A stretch of DNA of 64,000 nt from assembly GCA_032622095.1 (NCBI GenBank), contig CP136062.1, forward strand, positions 141,192,351 to 141,256,350, in the 5' to 3' direction. Positions 1 through 10,520 of the stretch are shown here, piece by piece. This DNA comes from Siphonodentalium dalli (taxonomy: Eukaryota > Mollusca > Scaphopoda > Gadilida > Siphonodentaliidae). Under the pieces are notes generated by a model. It did not search any database, was not told where the DNA came from, and saw only the letters and a list, made by a program, of their open reading frames with translations. The translations under genes were made by a program, and so were the position numbers. Positions within the stretch are counted from its first letter, which is position 1, and every line of letters starts with the position of its first letter.

Positions 1-155
1 GCGCACTTTTTGTCGCTTTCGGCGCATCGCGCCGTAAGCGACAAAAAGTGCGCCATTAGCGTTGTTTCGGCGCGCGCCGAAAGCGACAGAAAGTGCGCCA
101 TTAGCGCGGTGCGCCATTAGGGCATTCGGCGCGGTGCGCCATTAGCGCATGTATA
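1..155. repeat. GC-rich palindromic word array (cut by window edge)
   Basis: The stretch is built from a few words (GCGCACTTTTTGTCG, CTTTCGGCGC, CCATTAGCG) and their reverse complements, so successive units form overlapping hairpins. The same words make up the block at 2475-2810. The array begins before the window, so its true length is unknown. No coding sense is apparent. Confidence 0.8.
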
Positions 156-1200
156 CAATTAAGTATGTGATCAGCCCAGCAGGGGTGCCGGAAGAGGGGG
201 CAGCTGATCCCCTGCCCTTGACCAAGGGGGCAGGACTTGCCCTTTTTCTGGAGACAGAAAATGCTGTGTTTAATCTCGTGTTTTTATAGCAAAATGTAAC
301 TTTTTGGGTCCAAATACCACCAATTTCACAAGGAATATTAATTTTTTGTCAAAAACGGCCATAAAAACCGACAAATACCTTTAAAATAGGGATTTTTGCC
401 ACAATGAATTTATGGTTGTTTTTTCCGAGTTTGCGGAGAAAATTCCCTTTTTTGGGCAGAAAAGTGCCATTTTTGTAGGCTCTCCCCCCCCCCCCCCCGA
501 TGCCCTTGGATGCTCCCGGCACCTCAGTGCAGATCGGACATGGCCATATGTGTACAATGTATAGGCCTATGTATCAATTTTAAAAGGGAGGGGCTGAATT
601 TTGCTGTAGATACACCTCTAAATGCTATAATTTGTCATTATTCAGATTTAAAATTATTTATTAATATGGTACTTAACACATGTATGAATTTTCACTATAA
701 ATGAGTCTAAATATAGTCAAGTGATTAGTATGCATACATTTGAGCAACTTTTTAAGTGAGTGTTGCCGCATGTAATTAAATGTAATATAATGAAAAAGTG
801 TGTTAATAATTGAACACCACAACTGACTGTCACTAGCTGTGATAGACTTGCAGTGAATATATTGATTGAGTAATTGGCAATCATGAATATTTTTGTGGGA
901 CAAACCCCAGCTTCTGGCATGATTCAGGGTACGTTCATACGCTGGCAAGTTTGCAAGGTACATTTTTGTGGTCATAGAAAACCACATGGTGCCAGAATAT
1001 GAACGGAAATATGCACCTAACATGCATCTTTACCAGAGCGAAAGACATCGGAAGTAACATTTATATAGTTCCACTTGTACTACCAGTGCTACCTCCAAAT
1101 ACCTGTATGATTTATTCTTGTGAGATAATTTGCATGATATTTACAGGCAAATTCCGGTAGCATCGTTACCAGTGGAACTACAGAGATTTATTTCGCACGT
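156..1200. other. Non-coding stretch, nothing recognised
   Basis: AT-rich sequence with only short open frames. A run of about 15 C sits at 484-499. Nothing here resembles a conserved protein, an RNA gene or an element with identifiable ends. Confidence 0.5.
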
Positions 1201-1204
1201 ATAC

Positions 1205-2110
1205 TAGTAGTTAGACCCCCAACTTTGGTCAAAAGTATAACAGTTGGAAATTTCATACTTGCCAAAACATTAGTTGGAAATTTCACACCAACAATAGGTG
1301 AAATATGTTCTTGTAGTTTGATTATAAAACAATTTATTCGGGGGGGGGGGGAAATGTTCCTATGTTTGGTAAAAACTTTGGACAGAAATGGTCATCAGTT
1401 GGAAATTTTCCAACCTTAGGGGGGGTAACAGATTGGAAATTTCCAACACTTGGAAAGCTTGTGTCCTGGTCCCTCCCCCGTGGCCAGTCAAAAACTTCTA
1501 GTTAATTTAAGAAAACAATATTGTCATACATTTGGTCAACATTGTCATTGGAATTGTCATCAGTTGGAAATTTTCCAACCTAAGTGGGGGGTGTAGGGTT
1601 TAAATTTACAACGGTAGGAAGGCTTGAGGCTAGTGTAGATGTTACGATTTCAAAATTTTCTTGTTAAGATTTCTAAATTTTCGCACACCGGATCGAACCA
1701 TGGTCGGCCCGGTGTGTCATTGCCCCACATCCACATGGCCAATACAAAACTGCTAATTAGTTTAGCAAAACAATATTTTACTACATTTGGTCAAATTTGT
1801 GGACAGAAATGGTCATCACTTGAAGAATTTTCCAACCTGAGGGGAGTATGAGGTTTGAAATTTTCAAATAACTAATAAATGTTCAGGTTAAAATATCTGT
1901 CAATGTTCTCATACCAGGAATATAGAAATATAAAACCATGGCTTATGAATATATTAGAAATTAGGCCTGACTGAGGTTCAAGGGGGGGGGGGTGCAAATG
2001 GAATTATTCAAAAACTTGTGTTGGTCTGATTCTGACTAAAGGGGGGATGCAGTTGGAATTTCCCAAGGTGGACACCCCCCCCAAACATGTAGTTGAAATT
2101 GAAGTCAGAA
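1205..2110 (+). repeat. Dispersed repeat, 'AGTTGGAAATTTCC' family, copy 1
   Basis: The copy is full of the phrase CAGTTGGAAATTTTCCAACC, runs of 9-11 G, and a hairpin built on ACACCGG...CCGGTGTG around an ACCATGGT core (near 1685-1720). Long blocks match 32915-34215 in the same order, including the part about 'taatttaagaaaacaatattg'. A reverse-strand copy lies at 10905-11330. I see no terminal inverted repeats and no coding capacity, so the class is unknown. Confidence 0.75.
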
Positions 2111-2474
2111 GAACCCCTCCCCCCAGATTGTGCCATGAAACTTTACTCTGCATAGTGCTTGTAGAGATATTATTCCATCAGTGCAAAACATGGGAACTTT
2201 TTTTATGTTCTAACATGGAACTTTATAACATTGAACAAACAAGGCAGAGAACATGTTGGACTCTCCGTTACCACATCCCTGCATCCATGCGAATGGGGGG
2301 GGGGGTTCAGGAGCTGTGGCTTTTGAAGTTCACTCACCTAATTGTAATTCCATATTTCTGATAAAACTTATAGATAATTTCACGGTGTGTAAAATTTAGA
2401 AAAAAATTGTCAACAATAAACGCCTCCATTTTAATGGCATACAGAAGTTACACCTCGTTACGCATGCCGGAAAC

Positions 2475-2810
2475 GCTGCACTTTTTGTCGCTTTCGGCGC
2501 TTTCGGCGCGTTACTAACGGCGCATATTTTGTCGCTTTCGGCGCGGTGCGCCGAAAGCGCCGAAAGCGACAAAAAGTGCGCCGTAACGGCGCATATTTTG
2601 TCGCTTTCGGCGCGCGCCGAAATAACGCTAATGGCGCACATTTTGTCGCTTTCGGCGCACCGCGCCGAAAGCGCCGAAAGCGCCGAAAGCGACAAATAGT
2701 GCGCCGTTACGGCGCACTTTTTGTCGCTTTCGGCGCTTTCGGCGCGTTACTAATGGCGCACTTTTTGTGGCTTTCGGCGCATCGCGCCGAAAGCGCCATT
2801 AGCAAGTGGC
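2475..2810. repeat. GC-rich palindromic word array, second block
   Basis: Modules of the form GGCGCA-TTTTTGTCG-(CTTTCGGCG)n-C alternate with their reverse complement, joined by short linkers (GTTAC/TAA or ATTAG). The 9-bp CTTTCGGCG word occurs once, twice or three times per module. Around ten module copies occur in 335 bp against an AT-rich background. Open frames across it are by-products of the repeat. Confidence 0.85.
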
Positions 2811-2944
2811 CGTAATAGGATTCCATAATTCCGTGTGCAACATGATCCGGTTATTCTTCCAAAGGAGAACAAATATAAATATGGGGAAATGAAAGTTATG
2901 GGAAATTTATATTTAATTAAGAATCGTATGTAGGATATAGTTAT

Positions 2945-4061
2945 AGTTTTTATACGCCCTTTTTGAAAAAAGGTCGTATTATGTTATCAGTCTGTCCGTC
3001 CGTCTGTCCGTCCGTCCGTCCGTCTGGCCGTCCGTCCGTCCGTCTGGCCGTCCGTCCGTCCGTCTGTCCGTCTGTCTGTCCGTTAACCAGTTTGGATTAT
3101 TTGATCTGAACCAAAGTTGGTATGTGTATTTCCCAGCTAAAGATACAGGCCAAGTTCGAATATGGGTTCCGTCCAATTATTTTTACATGAGTTACGGCCC
3201 TTTTTCGACTTAGAATTTGACCGTCTGTTAACATTTTTGGTTTCCGACCGATAACTCCAGTTTGGATTATTTGATCTGAACCAAAGTTGGTATGTGTATT
3301 TTTCAGCTAAAGATACAGGCCAAGTTCGAATATGGGTTCCGTCCAATTATTTTTACATGAGTTACGGCCCTTTTTTCGACTTAGAATTTGATTCGACTTA
3401 GAATTTGACCGTCTGTTAACATTTTTGGTTTCCGACCGATAACTCCAGTTTGGATTATTTGATCTGAACCAAAGTTGGTATGTGTCTTTCTCCCAGCAAA
3501 ACACAGGTCAAGTTCGAATTCGGGTTCCGCCCGCCAATTTTCACCAGAGTTATGTCCCTTTTTTACTTAGAATTTTTGCCAATTTGAGGTTTCCGGATGA
3601 TAACTTTAGTAACTGTGTACTGAATGAAATTAAATTTGGTATGTAGGTTTACTAGCACTAAAGACAGGTTTTTATGCGCAAACAACGGTCGTATCAAGCC
3701 GACACTTAGAGGCGGACATGAGGTCTACCGACCTTTTATTCAACTTAGAATTTGACCAATTTCATAACATTTTGGTTTTCGACCGATAACTCCAGTTTTT
3801 ATTATTTGAGCTGAACCAAAGCTGGTATGTGTATTTCCCAGCTAAAACTACAGGCCAAGTTTGAATATAGGTTCTGTCTAATTATTTTTACATGAGTTAT
3901 GGCCATTTTTCGACTTAGAATTTGACCACATTTTGGCATTGAAATTAGGGATATAAGATTTTCTTCAAAATGTAAGCTCAAAGTATTATCTTATTTTGTG
4001 ATAGTACAATTCAAAATGGCTAAAGGGCGTATTTTGCCACGCCCTAGCGATGCTCTTGTTG
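2945..4061 (+). mobile_element. Pearl-like non-autonomous element (P1 family), copy 1
   Basis: It starts at TATACGCCCTTTTTGAAAAA and is followed by a (GTCC)n/(GTCT)n microsatellite at 2993-3080. About five tandem copies of a ~165-bp core follow ('CCAGTTTGGATTATTTGATC ... GAGTTACGGCCC'). It ends with AGGGCGTATTTTGCCACGCCC, a hairpin whose outer part is the inverse of the start. ACGG-type microsatellite plus tandem core is the structure of bivalve pearl elements, often grouped with Helitron-like non-autonomous elements. Related copies lie at 19180-20088 and 62474-63426. No protein is encoded. Confidence 0.75.
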
Positions 4062-4064
4062 TTT

Positions 4065-4196
4065 ACTGTTATATATGCACAAATATTATGTATAATGTTT
4101 AATTTACTTGTAATTTATGTTATTTGCAACTGCTTGCACTGGTGTATTGCAATAAACTATATATCTTATCTTATCTTATCTTATCTTATCTTATAA
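4065..4196 (+). mobile_element. Probable LINE/SINE 3' end with (ATCTT)n tail
   Basis: A non-coding stretch ends in GCAATAAAC and then a pure pentanucleotide tail (ATCTT) at about 4163-4195. An AATAAA followed by a short simple-repeat tail is typical of the 3' ends of non-LTR retrotransposons in molluscs. It could instead be an ordinary microsatellite beside a chance AATAAA. Confidence 0.4.
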
Positions 4197-4214
4197 CCGA
4201 CTTACATATAGTAA

Positions 4215-4296
4215 GTCATAGTCCTGTTTCGTAGATCCCGTTGATCCAGCCATTTTTCATAGTCCTGTTTCGTAGATCCCACTAACCCAGCCATTC
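4215..4296 (-). repeat. 41-bp tandem duplication over the WSC stop codon
   Basis: Two copies of a 41-bp unit lie head to tail. The upstream copy (4256-4296) encodes the last residues of the WSC domain and the TGA; the downstream copy (4215-4255) repeats it in another frame in the presumed 3' UTR. They differ at a few bases around GGTTAGTGGG versus GGATCAACGGG, so the event is recent. Confidence 0.8.
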
Positions 4297-4423
4297 CCGC
4301 ATTTCTTCGTTGGATCACCTGGGCATGTTGTGGAGCAACTGGATTCGTCAAGTTTCCCGTAACGCCCAAAGTGGTTGCCACAGTAGCATTCTCTTCCCCA
4401 TTGGACTCCGCCATATTTGTAGC
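4257..4423 (-). CDS. WSC-domain terminal exon
   Basis: The exon opens after the acceptor TTGTGTTCTATAG and continues in phase 1 from the exon above. It reads GYKYGGVQWGRECYCGN, then HFGRYGKLDESSCSTTC, PGDPTKKCGNGW and VSGIYETGL before TGA at 4257-4259. The GVQWGRECYCGN block and the C..GGW...Y-like ending are typical of WSC domains. The protein stops directly after the domain, which is unusual but possible. A 41-bp tandem duplication spans the stop (see 4215-4296). Confidence 0.8.
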
Positions 4424-7400
4424 CTATAGAACACAAGACAACCATAGTCAGAAATGGTAACACCCCGATCAAGATCATATTATTATGCATATGTATAATA
4501 TACGTTGGTTTCATGAATGCCGCACCTAATCCTTCGAATTATTACAACTACGGCTTATTACTGCAAGTTCCTCTTTCACCACACCGAAAGCCTCTAAATA
4601 CGGAAAACAAATCTAGTTATCGGATTAAATACACACCCTATACTTCGCAATACGATTTTTAGTCTACATTCCAACCGAGACGTACTTCATCAGTAATGTT
4701 AGCTGTTATATTATGCATTGTGTTCGGGTCGCAATAAAATCTTCAAGAGTGGCCCAGCTATATTGTTCCCATCTAAATATCGAAAGCAATTAACGCGGTC
4801 ATAAAGGTTACATACTGCAGCAATTGAGACATCCGCGAATATATAAACAGAAAACACTTCATAAAACTACAGTGTAAATACAATACATTTGTTATATATG
4901 CTACTATTTGACTATTATATATAATTATACGGTATATATCATATATGCAACGTCAGCCATTGTTGATTAATCCTTTCTTGTTTCCGTCACCTGTTTACCG
5001 TCGTTCCGTTTTTTTGGATTTGTCGTAATATTTGGCGTAAACAGTTTGTTGTCTATTTACCGAAATAAAATTACATCTTCTTCAAATGATACCTGATGTC
5101 TTGATTATATTACTAATCTTGGACAATATCACCAGAAAAACAATGGATGTCACCTTTTATGTTATTTTGTGGGAATAGGACATTATATAATATATATATT
5201 TACGTATAGCCCCATTGACACGGCCAGATCACACTGGCAGTATACACCAATAGGGCGTAATAATTATCAGCAGTGGAGTGTGAAAGGATACAAATAAAGC
5301 CACACAGCGTTCTTAGATTCAAAATTAAAAAATCTTAAGACTGCTCGTATAGTTGCAAAAACCAACGAAAAAAAGCGTTCAAAATCTTGCACATTAACAC
5401 CCATATAAAAATCCCCCTTGGTGTCACCTTGGTGAAACCATGGTTTCACCAAGGTACCACCTTGGTTCACCATGGTGACATCTTGGTTCACCATGGTGGT
5501 AGCACAGTAAAGTGGCATCACGGTGAAAACACCACGGTGGTACCAAGGTGTTATCACGGTGGTAGCACAGTAAAGTTTTTGCACCAAGGTGAAACCATGG
5601 TGGCACCAAGGTGGTACCACGGTGGTAGCACACTATATGAGTCACAAGTTTGTTGGCTACTAGTACAACATACAAGTACATGTAAAAAGGACGATGGATC
5701 ATAATTCATATTCTTCAATTTTCATCGAAACATGATTTGAGAACCATGTCGCCATGACAATTCGCCCAGTTACTACGGAGTCTGCTATTATTTTGATCGG
5801 AACGCCGGTGATGCTGTGATGTTGAAATTTGTTGAGATATATTTATGACGGATAATCTCGGAGATACGGATCCAATCCTGGGACACACATTATCACTGAA
5901 TCCATCACAAGATTTTAGTAACGTACTACAGCTATTCTTCAGTTTTCATCGCAGCGTGATTTGAGAACCATGTTACGGAGTCTGCTATTCTTTTGACGCT
6001 GTGATATTGTTGAGATATATTTATGAAATGACGGATAATCTCGGAGATACGGATCTAATTCTGGGACACACATTACTAGTAATACTGAATCCATCACAAG
6101 CTTTTAGTAACGTGCTACAGCTACATGTATGTCATTTTATTGGTTTTAAATAAAAAAAATCAATCTATTAGCCGACCGACCGCACTTAACCAAACTGTGT
6201 ACACTTGTTGTTCCATTTGATCTGATTCGCCTCGCGAGATAAATGATATCTTTGATATATTTATATATTTTGACGTGTATGGATATTGTATAAACTTATA
6301 AAATATTCAAGTGTTTGACTGATGCCCAAACAAAAAACAATTATGCGCACATTCGAATATTGTCCAAATATATATTTTTTTGTTTAGGTATCAGTCAAAC
6401 ACTTGAATATTTTATAAATTTAAGCAATAAGCAATACACGTTACAAACTGTCCTCTGCGCCACTCCGCAGTTCTGAAAAACAAGCATATAGTAGACGACA
6501 TTGTGTTTTACTCGGAAATTTTGGTGACGAAATTAGCGGTCACGTGACAGAGTTTCCCGGCCCTGAAAACAATAGAGACAATTTCAGTGACGACGAAACT
6601 CCCTGAGAACACAGGTTTTTTCAAATAAATAATAATGCTAATTGTTGCTGCCATTCTCAAGGTGTATACTCGCAATGTTAACAACTTTGCTCTAATAAGT
6701 CTAAGACCTGTTATCAATGATCTTTAATTGTTCATTACATTTAACACGAACATGCTGATCCCCAGGAGCTTGTAACGCGCTCCGCTATACACCAACCCAC
6801 ATCATACGCTAAACCTCATACAGTAGAGAAGGAGCATGATGGCTGAATTTTCTGAAATGCATAGCAACTGAATTTTGATAAATAAAAGTTACTCGGCTCA
6901 CTGGGAGTAATGCCGATGGTTGTTATCGATGCAATCCGGTATCATCTGAAAGAAAAATCATTTTCATATCGATCACAACCATCGACATTACCCCCGATGA
7001 GCCGATAATAACTTTTCTTGATTAAAATTCAGTTGATATGCATTTCAGAACGTTAGCCATCGTACTCATGCATTCTCAACATGAGCTTAATATGTGGGTG
7101 GGTGTATAGCGGAGAGCGTTAGAAGCTCCGGTGTGCAGATCGAACCACAGAACATTTAATAATTTACATGGCTGTGGATGGAATCTCATGAAATGGTAAC
7201 ATGTAGCAACATTGCAGTAAACTGCCATGGTTAACCACAGTAAATTACCATGGTTAACAAGTGTAATCCACCACGTTAAACCAAAGTATAGCACCATGGT
7301 AAACCACAGTATACCACCATGTTAACACCACGGTAAACCACAGTATACCACCACGGTAACACCACGGTAAACCAAAGTATACCATCATGGTAACACCACG

Positions 7401-10235
7401 GTAAACCACAGTATACCACCATGGTAACACCGCGGTGAACCATGGTAACACCACGGTAAACCACAGTATACCATCATGGTAACACCACTGTAAACCACAG
7501 TATACCATCATGGTAACACCACGGTAAACCACAGTATACCGTCATGGTAACACCACGGTAAACCTCATTATACCACCATGGTAACACCACGGTAAACCAC
7601 AGTATACCACCATGGTAACACCACGGTAAACCATAGTAACACCATGGTAAACCACAGTACACCATCATGGTAACACCACGGTAAACCAAAGTATACCACC
7701 ATGGTAACACCATGGTAAACCATGGTAAAAAAAACCCGAGATATTTTGGCCGCCCATCGTGGTGCCACCATGGTGGTTTACCAAGGTGGTTTACCACGGT
7801 GGTTTACCACCATGGTAACACCTCGGTAAACCACCACGGTATTACCACCATGGTAAAACCATGGTGACACCACGATGGGCGGCCAAAATATCTCGGTTTT
7901 TTTACCATGGTTTACCATGGTGTTTTACCATGGTGGCACCAAGGGGGATTTTTATATGGGCACTGCCTGTATATTTTTCATATGAAAGAATGAAAGTATA
8001 GAGATATTGGTGAAACCTCCTATTTAAACTGGAATTGAACTAGCAGGCGTATTAATTTTTCACATCGTCAAGACTCATACGGCCTTGTCTGAAAAAGTTT
8101 ACACAACCATTTATTTTTTATATGTTTCATCGGAAAATGTGCGAAATATATTAATTATTGAGCAGACTACAGGCATAGTTTTGCAGGCATTCATATAATA
8201 ATTAAGGAATATTTGAAAAGTTTAATATTTTCCTAAGTGCAGTCGATGTTAGACTTATATCGCCCTCGGTTTGAAAATTACCAACTATATTGGTGTTAAA
8301 TGTTACATAAGAAATGAACGGCGCTTTCAATGTGTTCATGAGATTTTGCTGAATTTATATATGGTGGTAAAAACCCACGATCACGTTGAATCTGCCATTT
8401 ATTACTTATTTGTATACTTAAATTCATTATCATTGTTTCATTAATTTGTTTGTTTTAATAATTCTCAAAGGGACGTACACGTATATCATGATTCATGACC
8501 TAGTCTGGACTAAATGTTCATGATGTATAGTGCACATCTGTGTACATGATACAGGCTTGGTGGAAACCGATGTCATTTTTTTTTCTAGTAATAATTTTGG
8601 TTAAAGGTACGGTTGGCCTTGGCGGTGGGTATCCTGTGAAAATATTTCCACCCGTCAAAAACCGCCACAAACAGAAAGAACAACAAAATGTAGACATACT
8701 TTGTCCGTATACAAATAAGAAATATCGCATAAACAGTATGTTATTGTCATATTGTTGACCATTATTATGTAAACAAAAGCATAAAAAGTAACTTTTCTGG
8801 TGTTTGTTTATATTATGATGGTAAACATAAAGAGCGTTCTTTGTGGGTGAATTCCTGATATGGGACGAATAAAGAGCGTTTATGCCATTTGTGTGTGATT
8901 AGCCAGCAGCATTGTGTTGTCTTCTGTAACACAATCAGGCTCTTGCTTAGGTAAAATATAGTAAATCTTTATGATATCATGCTGTTTACGCGATGGTCAT
9001 GGTATATATGAACGAAACTGTATGCGTTTTAATGTTTTTCTGTTTACGGTGATTGGAACAAATATGAATATTTTCGACAACTAAGGCCTCGCGTGCCTTT
9101 AACCTTCCCGACCCCCATATCTGCAAGTGATCCAGAATGGAGACACTTGTTATGTTTATACAGCACCGTCATCTTCCTCGTAAAATGTTACTGCTTATTG
9201 TTTGTTAAGTTCTGTCTGTATTTAATCCTATTTGATTGTAATAGGTAGGTATCAGTCATGAGCCACACTTTAATCACTGCCTTTCTTGATGCCACAGGCG
9301 AGTGTTTTGATGCTTCCCATACTCGATGTGGTGTATTGGTGGAGTCATCTTGTAGTTTTATCATACTTAATGTGGTTCTATTTTTATACTCATACCCATT
9401 TTGCATGTTCCAATATTGATGGACTTGTTTTTTACACATTGCTTTATATTCCTCTACTTTTGAATTATCAATGGTAGTATGCAGTATTAACACTGAGTGG
9501 GTCGGGTAGATCATATTTATCGATCACATTTATTATGACTACGAAACAGCTGTTGCTATTATTATCTTTAATCAGTAATTGTCTCAATCCTAATTCATAC
9601 TCCGCAGTGTTATGTTTTGTTTTTTTGCGACATTGATTAAGAATGTTATCATTGTTAGGTCAATAACTCATTGTGTTGGTACTGCATTTGGTGTTATCAA
9701 CAGTACAACATTAATGCTTGGTACGTGGATGGGTAGGATACTGGGGTACTAGGATAATATGCTGGTATACTAGGAAAGTACCTAGTTATACTAGGGTTAT
9801 ACCATATAGTATGTACGAGGGTGGAGCCCACGTACTTTTTCATATGGGGTTGTCAGTGTTTTTGCGGCGTTTCTCTGTGGTTCGCGGTGAATCTCGGTGG
9901 CCCGTCTGAAGGATTGATTCATCCTAATCTGCTCCATGCAACTTCACCGTGGATCACCGCGAAATAATTACCGTGAATCATGGCCACCCACACGCAATGG
10001 GCCCAGTGGTGTCCCCATCGTGTTGAGCGTTTTCTTATCGCACTCTTATATTTGCATAATTATCCTGAATAATCACCATATCCCTATATAAGTGTACATG
10101 GCTCACCTTTAGATGCACAGAAGTCCATGCACATTTCCGGCTGGTTTGTGAGTGGTTGGTCATATTGGGCAGCACACAGTTCCCTTGGGTTCTGTTCTTT
10201 GTAACACCCGAGATATGTACCACGTTTAGTGCGAG
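4257..10235 (-). CDS. WSC-domain protein gene, 3' part (two exons)
   Basis: The gene reads on the minus strand. Exon 10107-10235 and terminal exon 4257-4423 join in phase 1 (...TCT AAA G|GC TAC...) to give about 97 residues holding one complete WSC domain. The first exon supplies TYLGCYKEQNPRELC and EMCMDFC; the second supplies YGGVQWGRECYCGN, the later cysteines and GNGWVSGIY, then a stop. WSC domains are cysteine-rich, putatively carbohydrate-binding extracellular modules found in secreted or membrane proteins such as polycystins, Kremen and WSCD proteins. The incoming phase is 1, so at least one upstream exon, probably including a signal peptide, is missing. The 5.7-kb intron holds a FoldBack-like element and a LINE remnant. 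The full protein's identity cannot be told from this fragment. Confidence 0.75.
4430..5395. other. WSC intron, unassigned
   Basis: AT-rich intronic sequence downstream (plus-strand sense) of the WSC terminal exon. I saw no further WSC exon or recognisable repeat here. Confidence 0.5.
5713..6123. repeat. ~200-bp tandem duplication
   Basis: Two diverged units share TTTTCATCG, GAGAACCATGT, ACGGAGTCTGCTATT, GACGGATAATCTCGGAGATA and CTGAATCCATCACAAG in the same order (about 5713-5933 and 5934-6123). They lie inside the FoldBack-like element. Confidence 0.8.
6286..6420. repeat. Short inverted repeat (foldback)
   Basis: The arms AAAATATTCAAGTGTTTGAC (about 6300-6320) and GTCAAACACTTGAATATTTT (about 6393-6412) are inverted copies separated by an AT-rich loop. 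It is probably a small MITE inside the larger element. Confidence 0.65.
6766..7125. repeat. ~360-bp imperfect palindrome
   Basis: GAGCTTGTAACGCGCTCCGC at the left is matched inversely by GCGGAGAGCGTTAGAAGCTC at the right. Inner segments (GCATGATGGCTGAATTTTCT; CAACTGAATTTTGAT; GCCGATGGTTGTTATCGATG) also pair with the right half. It could be an independent foldback MITE inserted in the centre of the 5400-7960 element, or that element's own core. Confidence 0.7.
7726..7910. repeat. Nested palindrome in the ACCATGGT array
   Basis: CCGAGATATTTTGGCCGCCC at about 7736 recurs inverted as GGGCGGCCAAAATATCTCGG at about 7876. Together with their flanking ACCATGGT words they fold the 185-bp segment on itself within the right arm of the larger element. 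Confidence 0.8.
7961..9187. other. WSC intron, nothing recognised
   Basis: AT-rich non-coding sequence between the FoldBack-like element and the LINE remnant. No exon, RNA gene or repeat with clear ends was seen. Confidence 0.5.
9188..9660 (-). pseudogene. LINE ORF2 C-terminal remnant
   Basis: On the minus strand the translation gives NSNSCFVVIINVIDKYDLPD, and then in another frame KVEEYKAMCKKQVHQYW and AVIKVWLMTDTYLLQSNRIK YRQN. This matches the layout of the segment just before the terminal zinc knuckle in mollusc non-LTR endonuclease/reverse-transcriptase proteins (RQL..KD..S.SWF, then W......YW, then VRLLTGTY.LQSNR). A frameshift near 9460-9500 splits it and a stop follows at about 9188. 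Only this fragment remains; no RT motif is in view. It lies in the WSC intron. Confidence 0.65.
10107..10235 (-). CDS. WSC-domain exon (N-terminal half of the domain)
   Basis: The acceptor is TATATTTTCAG at 10236-10246 and the donor is GTGAGC just below 10107. The 129-nt exon is phase 1 at both ends and open throughout in the WSC frame: RTKRGTYLGCYKEQNPRELC, then AAQYDQPLTNQPEMCMDFC and ASK. The spacing of its four cysteines (GCY, ELC, EMC, DFC) fits the first half of a WSC domain. The longer open frame that overlaps it is a shadow and makes no recognisable protein. Confidence 0.8.
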
Positions 10236-10254
10236 CTGAAAATATAGATAAAAC

Positions 10255-10520
10255 GTATTATAGCAATACGACGTGTCACTGAGTCGCGGCCATATTGGAT
10301 CCATCCAGCCCGTTCCGTTTTTTTTTTGGTGCCACAGGTCAAAGTTCTGGAGTATAGCATTCCATAATTATGTGGAATTTATGAATATTCAAAAGCTCCA
10401 TATATGGAAAGCTACTCCAGAACTTTGACATGTATATAGCACTAAATAAAAACGGAACGGGGCTAGGTGGATCCAATATGGCCGTGACTCCTGGTGACTC
10501 GGTGATAATTAAGGCGTATT
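10255..10520. repeat. ~265-bp imperfect palindrome
   Basis: The arms GCGGCCATATTGGATCCA and TGGATCCAATATGGCCG, CCGTTCCGTTTTT and AAAAACGGAACGG, and GTCAAAGTTCTGGAGT and ACTCCAGAACTTTGAC pair from the outside inwards around an AT-rich centre near 10370. This is a foldback MITE-like structure immediately upstream (minus-strand sense) of the WSC exon at 10107-10235. Confidence 0.75.

Larger units (their letters stand above)
5400..7960. mobile_element. FoldBack-like composite element with satellite arms
   Basis: The outer ends are inverted copies: CCCATATAAAAATCCCCC at 5400 and GGGGGATTTTTATATGGG ending at 7960. Inside each end is an array of short words around ACCATGGT, ACCACGGT and ACCTTGGT (5420-5630 and 7220-7940). 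The right array is a loose ~30-bp minisatellite (CCACGGTAAACCACAGTATA and variants). The middle holds a tandem duplication and a large palindrome. Long inverted arms made of tandem units flanking a unique centre recall FoldBack/Galileo-type DNA transposons. No transposase was recognised. It sits in the WSC intron. Confidence 0.6.

Noticed and set aside
2396-2815. Open frames with repeated FVAFGARR or AESDK peptides
   Set aside because: By-products of the palindromic GC-rich array.
2979-3504. Repeated minus-strand frames YTYQLWFRSNNPNW...
   Set aside because: They are translations of the pearl-like core repeat, found also in other copies without reading-frame conservation.
3669-3700. GTTCGAAT-type phrases reminiscent of a tRNA T-arm within pearl-like cores
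   Set aside because: They are part of the repeat core and lack an acceptor stem or anticodon arm nearby.
7254-7797. Several overlapping open frames with repeated VYRGVTM / WFTVVLPW
   Set aside because: Translations of the ACCATGGT minisatellite; no independent evidence of coding.
10035-10304. 89-codon minus-strand frame LALNVVHISG...
   Set aside because: Overlaps the WSC exon in the wrong frame; the WSC frame has the conserved cysteines and proper splice sites.
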